A DNA stretch of 64,000 nt, from contig NC_081408.1 of assembly GCF_030272615.1 (NCBI RefSeq), forward strand, positions 306,593,950 to 306,657,949, written 5' to 3'. Below the pieces are notes generated by a model. The model had not been told where the DNA came from. It did not search any database and saw only the letters and a list, made by a program, of their open reading frames with translations. The number at the start of each line of letters is the position of its first letter. The first letter of the stretch is position 1. Shown piece after piece: positions 55,651 to 64,000 of the stretch. The translations under genes were made by a program, and so were the position numbers. The DNA is from Cryptomeria japonica (Eukaryota > Streptophyta > Pinopsida > Cupressales > Cupressaceae).

Positions 55651-58600
55651 TGTAATGCCCCGCCAAGAAACCCCGAAGGGATAAGCCAAAATTACAAGAA
55701 TAGAGAGCAATTTTTTTTTTTTAAAGTTACAACACATAAGAAGCAACACGATAACAAAGATTCAGATTACATAGCGGAAGACATTAACAACAATCTCCTA
55801 AAGAGTTTCCCAACGAGATTACTTAAATTTCTCGATTCACTAACTCACACAATTAATCCATTAAGCTGAATATCTTAATAACGAGATAATTCACAATCAG
55901 GATAATTTCTTTTAAAGGATGGAAATATAAATCACAAGCAAGATTCATCATTTAAGATCCATTCATAAACTTCATTCAATCTTTTCATTTAAAATTACAA
56001 CCCATACATATAACATTCTAATACACTAGGATTGCATCAAAGCATAAGAGATCTTTCCAAGCATATTTAAATTCCTAACAACAACTGAGTACAATTCATT
56101 ACTCTAAGATGCATTGTTCCATGTTCCAACTTATTGCATTAAAAGGACGAATTCACACATGCATTACGATAAATCGCATCTCAACCAATTATGCATTCGA
56201 TTAACATGGCATTCAAGGAAGAAATGAATATAAGCATTAATAGTTAATTCCAATTATCCACTTAACCATTTTACATAAATTAATCATACATGATAAAGCT
56301 GAATAAAGAGACAGAAGAGAATGCATCACATAACACCATAATGATCTCGGAGTTCACCCCTAAAGGGCTACATCTCCGGGTCTGTGCAACTGCAAGACCC
56401 CCTCTGATAATTAATAAAGTTAAAAAGTACAAGAGGTTACACCATAACCATCCAGCCATCAAGGCGATACATAACAATATACAAACGACCACATCGGTCC
56501 ATTAATACATAAACGATCCTTAAGAGAACGGGATCCAGCTGACATAATCAAAGCTAATAACATAAGAGGTCCAAGAGAGCATCCATAAAACTGAGCCATC
56601 ACCACCCAAGGTCTAACATGAAACCGACACTCACAAGGGCAGAGACAAAAGGACGACTCACCAAGGTACTCAAAACAGGACAAAACGACAACACACTAGC
56701 GAACGTAGGGACAAGTGTCATCACACAACCTGGTATGGATACCATGGCAAGTCTTCATAGGTCCCGGCCCATACACTGGTAACCCTGGCAACCTAATCCG
56801 AACTTCCGGCCCATCCAAGCCTCATGTGGACCCACACATCCTCTCGTGAAGACAAGGAAGATGGTTTGCCATTTCAGGCCTTCTCACAGCATGCCGAATC
56901 TATGATAGCATTCGTCCCATGTGTGAGGCACATTATCTTATTTAGAGATTATTTTCTAATCTACTTAGGTTATCACTTATTAGACTCACTTTCGATAGGT
57001 TATCCAGCAGCCACTTTGGGCGCGGCCCCCAATCGAAAGCCACTTTCCCATACGACACTAGACTAACTTAGACGAACTCAAACCATGGAATACACATGGT
57101 AAGACGAACGGAGTTCAAGAAGGAGAACAATCATCTGGTCAAACACGACTCAAGGGTAATCACTTACTGACGGTACTCTAACTAGAGACCTGACAACTAA
57201 GGTTAACCACGAATCATCATTCGACTCACACAAGAGGATATAACCAACTAAGACAACATCACAATACCATAGTCAACTCAACATTCGAGGACTGAAACAG
57301 GAACACCAATCATCCATACGACAGGGTCCTTTTAAACAAAGCAAAACATGCCATTTCATAAATTAAAGCGAATACAGTAATTAAACTCGCCATGCAATAA
57401 TCAGAAAAGACAATATTTCCTCAATTTGATTTAATCATTAAACGACGATCAAGTTTTCTACCAGATCCAAATCAAATTACAGTTATCTATCTCATCAAGG
57501 GTTAAGTCGTTCTTGGTTTTCTAACTCGTTAAAATTCAAACAACGAACAGGCAAACTAAGCCATAATGAGTTTTAACCAATTCATATTATTAAGATTCAG
57601 ACAATCATTAATCAATTAAAATAAGATATTTAATCTCCAATTCCAAACGTCTTTAACATACTAGTCTACAATCAATCTCTACAGACTCATGATTTCAATT
57701 CCAATTACATAATACAGATTACGGAATATACAAATATAGAAAGAGAATCTAAATGGAGATAATCATTTCCAAGCATATCGTTTCAATTTCTAACGATAAT
57801 TATTTCGCTTACTTTTCAATTGCAAAACTTCCCAGTTGTAGAACTTAATTAGAAAGGGTATCAAGTCGTGAAATGAAATTGGTTAATGATTAACCTATAA
57901 CCCCATTATAAAATTAGTCAATACCAATTTAGCATTTAGCATGATATTCCACCTTTATTCCTAACTAAGAATGAATTAACACTAACATTAAAATAGTATT
58001 CAACATATTATAAACCCCCCCCTTTTTTTTTTTTTGAATGGGAAAAAGATACATAAGACAACAAAAAAAAAACCCATTATAACTACAATATACCACAAGG
58101 GAAACGCGTTTAAAAACGCATAAGGAAACGTATTATACAAACTATGTTCCCTATTTTTTTTTTAACCAACAAAAGAATGCACCTAAAGTGCGGGCTAGGG
58201 TTAGGGCTTCGCGCAGGGGAGCCCGTGGGCGGCACCACTGCGGTGCCCGCAGGCTCCGTGGCGCCCTACGGCCACCGCAGTGCCACGGCCACCGCGGCTG
58301 CGAGCGCACAGAAAGGCAACGGGGAGGCGTAAGGGAAGCGAGCGGAGGATAAGGGAAGAGTGGGGAAGGGGAGGGGAGCGGGTGGAGCTCCGCTCCCCGC
58401 TCTCCCGAACCTCGAATCCAACGTTTTCAATAAAAAAAACAATGCCCAAATCGCTCAACAATTAAACGCCCAGGTTTGGTCCATTTTAAATAAATTTGCT
58501 ATTTAACACACACACAGTTCGAAAACAACACAAACGCCCAGCATAAAAAGATAAAGAATTTCGGTTTAATAACAATTTGAACTTGGCTAAAAACGCCATA

Positions 58601-59835
58601 CTCAAATATGTTTTCATAAATTTTGATTTGCCATGATCTTGGTTTAAACGAACTGCGTTAGGATCATTTTTTTTTTTTTGATGGTTTGCTCATCCATAAC
58701 AAACACTCAAGGGTTTCAAACGCCCAAAGGAAAAAGAGGAATTATCACACCTCAAACACTTCCAGCCAAGCTGGTTAAATTACCAAAACAAAACATAAAC
58801 ATGGCATTCGAAGGAGAGTCTAAAACCAAGATAAAATCTCCATTATCATTCCAAACCAAAACCAAAATGTGGAGAGTGCGATCCTACCTTAACACGCAAT
58901 CCTGGCAAGATCCGCTGAAGAATCCTAATCTCCAGCTGCCCGAATCCTTCCTTCTCCATCCAAAAATCCTCCAAAATCCCTTCCCAGCCAAATCTTCTCC
59001 AAATTTGTCCATCCTTTTCAATTTTCCCCCAAATTGGGTTATATGGAAGAGTTGACCCCAAAATTTTCCATTTTTGGAATAAAAACTTTTATTTAAAAAT
59101 AATACTTAAAAATTAATTCTTTTCAACAGTAGCAACAATCTAACTTGCTTTAACAATTCAAAATTCGATTTCTCATATCAGATCAATTTAACCTTTCAAA
59201 TTAGCAATCTAACGAAATACAATTAACTCTATGGCGATAACATATAAAACTTCCTTTTCAACAGCATATATATATAATGCATTTAATAATCGAAATCAGC
59301 CATTAATTCGAATTCACTCCCAATAAAAATAAGAAATTCATTAACAACGAAAATCGCATAACGAATTCTCAATCAATTTAATCCATGCACACCAAGCACG
59401 CAAATCGAGAAAGTCAACCAAACAGACGACTCGCAAACCCAAACAAACAGGGATTACCGACGACGACTGGCGATGCTCACTAGAGCACGACGAAGGTCAA
59501 CTAGGGTCTCACGACCACCTAATCCGACTCTAGGGATTAACAAGGGTACACTCAAACCTGCAAAACCAGGTGACGACAAACCTCGCACTCATGCGACTTC
59601 GTACCTGGAATCTCCTGCAACAAAAGATCATACATGCATACATTTATAAAATCTAATGAAAGCGTTAGTCCGATACTAACATCACGAAAAGGTACACTGA
59701 ATAACCTGCATACAACTAGTGAGAAAACCACATCAATAGCTATGCGTAAAATCAACATCTGACTATCACATAATAATACGATAAACTAATCAAGATTAAC
59801 CAAGGTTAGAAATAGACTAGGGTAGGGGTACTACA
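55651..59835. mobile_element. 4.2-kb solo LTR or LTR-like unit, TSD ATTGA
   Basis: The plus-strand ends are TGTAATGCCCC and GGGGTACTACA, an imperfect terminal inverted repeat (TGTARTRCCCC) of TG...CA type. ATTGA flanks it at 55646-55650 and 59836-59840. Removing the unit and one ATTGA rejoins the gypsy 5' ORF text. I see no gag-pol domain and no internal copy of either terminus, so it is best read as one very long solo LTR. A non-coding LARD-like element is the alternative. Orientation is left open. Short frames inside have no recognisable domain. Confidence 0.75.
58189..58415. other. GC- and CpG-rich island inside the 4.2-kb unit
   Basis: About 225 bp (GGCACCACTGCGGTGCCCGC, GGCCACCGCGGCTGCGAGCG and similar) is strongly GC-rich and dense in CG dinucleotides, in a window that is otherwise AT-rich. 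It contains inverted GGCACCGC-type words that could fold. It may be a promoter or structured leader of the parent element, or captured host sequence. Confidence 0.8.
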
Positions 59836-60404
59836 ATTGATGTAGAGAAACTTATTCATTTTTGCAAGTGCCTTAGAACTAGATTATCTCTTCTTCAACT
59901 TAGTTTTGTGGTGAAGACTTGTTCTTCTCAAAATATGAGGAGTGGTCATACACGAATGATCAATGTTTACCATTTGATGTTGGATTTGGATACTTCATTT
60001 GAAAAACTCAAGTTTACTTTATCAAATAGAGGTTTAGTTAGATTCACCTCCATGACAAAGTGTGTCAAATGATATGGATAAAATTTTCCCGATATGGAAA
60101 CTTTTTTGACAACTTTAGTTTTAAACGAGGTATGTTGTTTTGATAGAATCTGTTAGATGGTGAAACCTTGATCAATGTTATGATACTGCCTGATTTTGTT
60201 GGATGAAGTCTTATCCTGAGCTAGTTTAGGATTTGAAAAAAAAATCTCTAAGGACGCCTTGTTGATTTTGGAATTGTTTTCTCTGATAATTGGATTTGGA
60301 TTTTGACTACTGAGTTTGACAAAAGGCTAAAAAGTGTACTCAAGATTGTTGATGAAATTTTCTTGAAAGGCCTGATTTGCTCTCTATTTTTCTTGGTTTT
60401 TAAT
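59836..60404 (-). other. Gypsy leader / 5' ORF continuation
   Basis: Continuation of the gypsy element beyond the inserted unit. The minus strand near 59836-59900 reads toward the YINCQLF segment. Farther out the frames are short and broken and no domain can be named. Confidence 0.4.
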
Positions 60405-60709
60405 ATGCGCTAAGATAAAGACTGGATGCGCTAACAAATGTTCCAGATGCACCACAAAAGTCTCTTTATGCGCTAAGATGCCTCTCCTACTCATTGACTC
60501 GGATTATTTAAAACTAACTTGGTTGGAAAAGTGACGCACTAATATGTCCTTGATAAGTGCTACCATTTGAGCTGAAAGCATTAAGATATACTTCTTATGC
60601 ACTAAGCTAATCTTTAAATGCCCTAGGCTAGTGGTGAAAAGCGCTAATATTTGGTTGAAATGTGCTACAACATGGTTGAGACATGCTAGGAAGTTTCTCC
60701 TACTTGCTA
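60405..60709 (-). repeat. 21-bp phased TAGCGCAT array B
   Basis: Read on the plus strand as ATGCGCTA variants, boxes start at 60405, 60426, 60447, 60468, then 60534, 60555, 60576, 60597, 60618, 60639, 60660, 60681 and 60702. All intervals are exactly 21 except one gap of 66. On the minus strand the array is open in the Leu-Ala-x frame (LACLNHV, VAHFNQI, LALFTTS), so each box begins a heptad. It lies in the gag-pol leader. Confidence 0.88.
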
Positions 60710-62192
60710 AGTTGCCCTAATTTCTTTGCTTCTGCTACTTTTGGATTTTTAACTCTTGTGTCTTGGATGGATGATTTTCTAAAAAATAAATTGCAAACAC
60801 GACATGAAAGAGAACAAATTTTGCCTATACTAGAAAAGTAGTGTATGTTCTATGAGGATGTGTTCAAATCTCTGATGTTTTCAGTAGTTTAGATAGCAAG
60901 TAATACAAATCAAGTAGACTCTTTATCCAAGGGTCATTAACAACATCATAACCCACTATTCTCGATACTCCGTCAACTCAAACAGCCTTGTCACCCTGAA
61001 GAGGGTGCCCATTTTTTTTCCTTTTGCCATAAATTAATTCAAAGTGAAGTGCTTCACAATTGATTAGTTATCTTGGGAGATATATGGTGAGTGATCTTGG
61101 GGGTGGATTCCTCCCCACCCTTGCACTATGATGTCGAAAATGTTTGGATACCGACTCGGCTCAAAGTTTCTAGTGCTAAGGTTTTTAATCAGGCTTCCAT
61201 TCAGTCTTCAATGATAAACTCCCTTGGGAGGCTTCCCAACCTTTAAAAAAAAGGCTTTACATATCTTAAAGATACTGGGGCAAGGCTAATCACTAAGGAA
61301 AATCATTGAAGGGAACTTTCATCAGCCTCCACATTTGTTTATAGTGGGTGGGAACACTCGGTGATAAAGTTGTTTCCCACTTAGGTCATTCCCCTCTTAC
61401 CAGCCATTAATGGCACTCTAAGAGCAACTCAAGAGGGTAGGCCTACTAAAGGATTTAGATGCTTGAAATAAAGAAAGCATAAAAGTGGTTTGGTTTTTAG
61501 GTCACCCAGTTAAGGGGAGAGCATATACCTTCCACTTTCGAGATAAAGCACACAAGTGTTCTTTTTAATCCTTCAAAGTAATGATTTTCTAACTTCTACT
61601 TGGAGATTTTGCTCCAAAAAGCATGATGTTCTTTTTAACTCTTCATAGAAATGATTTTCTATCTAAGCAAATGAAATCCTAGTTAACAAAGAAATTGTGA
61701 TATTGGTCAACAAAAGTAAAGTCGATAAGTGAAAATTTCCTTGCTTTTGCATAAAATAAAGATGAGGTTCTTTTTATCCTTTGCAAAATGAAAATGAGTT
61801 CTTTTTATGCACTAAAGGAAGGTGAAGTTACTTTTACCTTTGCAAACTGAAAAGTAAATTGTAAGGATGAAAAATTTTCTTTGTTGTTCTTTTTTTCCTT
61901 TTTTTTTAATCCAACAATGAAGTTATTTTTAAAATCCAAAGGAAGATGTGGTGAATTTTAAACCCAAAAGACAAGTGAGATTCTTTTCAATTTTAAAGAA
62001 AGTGAATTGTTTTTATCTAACTAAGAAGTTAGAAAGAATTAAAATTTCTATTTTAACTTATTCTAAACCTGCAAGAAAATGGTTAGTTACCTACAAGAAG
62101 AAAGTTAATGAAAACTAGAATCTAAGGTGGGCTTACACAAGCCTAAATTTTCTCCCCTCAGTTACAGTTTTTGCTTTTTCTCCATTAGAATC
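60710..62192. other. Gypsy leader between arrays B and C
   Basis: No protein domain is recognised. From about 61555 to 62040 there are loose repeats of GTTCTTTTTAAYCCTTCAAA and TGATTTTCTA type (period roughly 40-60 bp, poorly kept). The stretch 60900-61480 looks like unique sequence. Confidence 0.45.
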
Positions 62193-62457
62193 ATGTGCTA
62201 GACTGTGGCACAGATGCGCTACAAAAAGTTACTAATGTGCTAATTAAAAGTCTCGATGCACTACACTGGTTACCTAATGCACTACGTCGTTGTTCCAATA
62301 TACAAAATAAAAACCAGAATGTTAAGTGCTAACAAATGGTCTAGATGCGCTAGGGAGTGTGTCTTACGTGCTAAACAGTACATTGAAAGTGCTAACAAAA
62401 GGTTCCAATACGCTAATGAAAGGTTCCAATGCGCTAAAAAAAAATTTCCGTGTGCTT
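62193..62457 (-). repeat. 21-bp phased TAGCGCAT array C
   Basis: On the plus strand ATGCGCTA variants start at 62193, 62214, 62235, 62256, 62277, then 62324, 62345, 62366, 62387, 62408, 62429 and 62450. Ten of eleven intervals are exactly 21, with one of 47. Spacers are partly conserved (ACAAAAGGTTCCA type). A minus-strand open frame over 62282-62509 reads it as Leu-Ala-His heptads (LAHWNLS, LAYWNLL). It ends 45 bp from the PBS. Confidence 0.9.
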
Positions 62458-62502
62458 CCAATCTTGCTCCTACATCAAAAATGATATGTTTAATGGGGTC
62501 GA

Positions 62503-62520
62503 GGCCCACGGTGGGTGCCA
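62503..62520 (-). promoter_or_regulatory. Gypsy primer-binding site
   Basis: TGGCACCCACCGTGGGCC lies four bases inside the LTR end. It is close to the TGGCGCC-type primer-binding sites found in Tat/Athila-lineage gypsy elements. It marks the start point of minus-strand DNA synthesis and fixes the element orientation. Confidence 0.8.
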
Positions 62521-62524
62521 GAAA

Positions 62525-63965
62525 TGTGTGCGGGAAATGTGGGCAACATAAAAATGAAAGTCAGTTTCAAAGTGTCCACACACCAATGAGACTCTTGGTG
62601 CAAGTTATGGGAACTATATTGAATAGCTCAACTTCCCAAGAGACGTCTCATTGTTCTCTATCTCACAGAATCCCTGAAGTCAATGCCTTTTCTCTCAGAT
62701 CACTGAACAAAGTGACTTAGGAATGACAACTCCAAGAATGAGTGATGTTTGATTATAAGCATGAATGCATTCCTAACATGTATGCTATTAAATCTATGAT
62801 AATTAATCTAGCATAAAGATGATGATAAGATTAGCTAATTATCCCAACATGATATACTAGTCTAACATGGATATGCTATGATATTGAAAATGCTTTTAAA
62901 TGCTTAATGTAATTTAACAAAGAGAGGCTCTATGCTTAGTGAAATGACTATAAGTTAGACGCATAAAACTTGGAGATATCAAAATGAGAGAATGAGAGCT
63001 CTATTTATAGTAAAAAATAGGGCAATGGATGGTCAAGATTGGATAATCTTAACAAGGGCCAGGATTGAAAGTTAATCAATCCATGTTTACAATTCTCACC
63101 AATGAAATGGTGACAATTATCAACAAGAGGTTGCTTGAGATGAGATGAAAGAAGCATTAAATGCTTGAGACGACATGAAGGTTACCCTAGGAGGTAAGGG
63201 TTAAGGTTAAACTAGGGTTATCCATTGGATAAAGCTTTTACCCAAGAGGTAAACTCTTGTGCAAGGGTTAAAGGGATAACCAAGGTTAAAGCCATGAATT
63301 CTTGATGAGACCCTTGGGTTAGATGAGGGTTGACTTAGAGAGAAAGTCTCTAATCATGCAAAAAGGTTGAATTAACCATTAATGGCTGTGTAAGATCCTT
63401 AAATAGTTTGGAAGACTTTGAGGGTTAACTTGTTGAGGACATAAAGACTTTAATCATTTTCAAAGACTTTGGAGACTTTGAGAAGTGACTTCTCTTTTCT
63501 TAGGATTGTGACAATAATTAGGAGATGGATTAGGCTAAATTGGAAGTGATTAGAAGAATCTAGAAGGGGGTTAAGAAGGCAAGTAGGAGATGTAGGAAAA
63601 TGCAAGTGGAGGGAAAAGGATTTTTAAAAAATTACTTTATTTCAATCAAATAGATGCAACTTGCATAAATGCAAGTGGGGGATTTAATAAATAAATAAGA
63701 TTTATTTATTTGCAATGATCGATTTAATTAAATGTAAATTTAATTAAAAATGGAGAAAGGGGAATTAATTAAATAAAGTGATTTATTTAATTAAAAGGAT
63801 AAAAAAAGGCTTAGGTGAACTTAATTAAAAAAATTGAGTAATTCATTTAATCAAATAGATGAATATGAAGAAATTAATTAAATAGAATTAAATTAATAAG
63901 GGGAATGGGATTAAAATGAATATTAAATATTCACTTAGGAAAGTGGTTAGATTTATACGTCTATA
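62525..63965 (-). repeat. Gypsy upstream (5') LTR
   Basis: In element orientation it starts near 63965 (TATAGACGTATAAATC, where the other copy has TGTAGACG) and ends CATTTCCCGCACACA at 62525. A good TATA box (TATAAATAGAG) lies at 62999-63009 on the minus strand, so transcription should start near 62970 and run toward lower coordinates. The U3 is rich in TTAATTAA and ATTTAATTAAA strings. The LTR pair differs by scattered substitutions and small indels, indicating an old insertion. Confidence 0.9.
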
Positions 63966-64000
63966 CCAGTAAACCCTAGATCCTCAATGTGCTTATACTC
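63966..64000 (-). pseudogene. Resumption of the interrupted copia-like ORF
   Basis: After the TSD copy CCAGT the minus strand reads EYKHIEDLGFTG toward the gypsy insertion. This fits as the upstream continuation of the ORF at 31390-34329. The window ends here. Confidence 0.5.

Larger units (their letters stand above)
34330..63965 (-). mobile_element. Tat/Ogre-like Ty3/gypsy element with nested insertions
   Basis: Both LTRs, PBS, PPT, gag-pol in gypsy order, two RNase H domains and a length of about 18 kb after removing two inserted units place this in the Tat lineage (Ogre-like). Orientation is minus: PBS at 62503-62520, PPT at 43253-43268. The flanks TCAGT (34325-34329) and CCAGT (63966-63970) are the TSD with one lost base. 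A copia element occupies the downstream LTR and a 4.2-kb LTR-type unit the 5' ORF region. All ORFs carry stops. An additional gene with a plant mobile domain lies on the opposite strand at 43.7-46.4 kb. Confidence 0.85.

Noticed and set aside
56280-57066. Short frames of 70-80 codons inside the 4.2-kb unit
   Set aside because: No domain, both strands open over the same stretch, no conservation argument.
55651-59835. Class II DNA transposon, because of inverted termini
   Set aside because: The ends are TG...CA with a 5-bp duplication and no transposase-like frame; this fits an LTR better.
62193-62457. CRISPR-like array because of regular repeat spacing
   Set aside because: Box only 8 bp, repeats degenerate, eukaryotic retroelement context and no cas genes; it is a phased short-repeat array.

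Overview
The window looks like nuclear DNA of a large, repeat-rich seed-plant genome, most likely a gymnosperm. The evidence is an exact plant miR171, plant-type LINEs (DUF4283-like ORF1, zf-RVT and RNase H domains in ORF2), Ty1/copia and Ty3/gypsy elements, long microsatellites, and almost no intact host coding sequence. Species cannot be fixed from the sequence alone. Apart from the microRNA hairpin I found no intact protein-coding host gene; every long reading frame belongs to a decayed transposable element.

Layout. 1-5.1 kb: AT-rich, non-repetitive-looking DNA with a MIR171 hairpin on the minus strand (about 3246-3358) and a degenerate ~75-bp tandem array beside it. 5.1-7.8 kb: an AT-rich repeat array (~106-bp period) hit by a 5'-truncated LINE (5320-7047, minus) and a tRNA-derived SINE (7211-7500, minus), each bounded by a candidate target-site duplication (TSD). 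7.81-18.68 kb: a very long LINE (plus) with ORF1, ORF2 and a 4.65-kb 3' region full of microsatellites and duplicated TCGATGAAA-rich blocks, bounded by a 15-bp TSD. 19.1-26.3 kb: a second LINE (minus) interrupted by a 954-bp solo LTR with TSD GTATC. 26.3-30.2 kb: microsatellite, a second copy of the ~106-bp AT-rich array, and a decayed retroposon.

30.2-64 kb is a nest of LTR elements. The oldest layer is a minus-strand copia-like element (LTR 30217-31124; long unidentified ORF 31.4-34.3 kb) whose reading frame resumes at 63966. A Tat/Ogre-like gypsy element (34330-63965, minus) sits in that frame. The gypsy was later hit twice: by a 7.5-kb copia element (34744-42227, plus, TSD GCTTA) inside its downstream LTR, and by a 4.2-kb solo LTR or LTR-like unit (55651-59835, TSD ATTGA) near its 5' ORFs. 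Without these inserts the gypsy is about 18 kb.

The gypsy element is the most interesting object. Besides gag, protease, reverse transcriptase, two RNase H domains and integrase on the minus strand, it carries on the plus strand, between integrase and the downstream LTR, a decayed plant mobile domain (PMD) gene. It also carries three arrays of an 8-bp box (TAGCGCAT) repeated at an almost exact 21-bp spacing. Two arrays lie in the gag-pol leader and one in the presumed leader of the antisense PMD gene. Each array reads in the sense direction of the gene it precedes.

All element ORFs carry stops or lost catalytic residues, many explicable as C-to-T or G-to-A changes, as expected for old, methylated plant elements.
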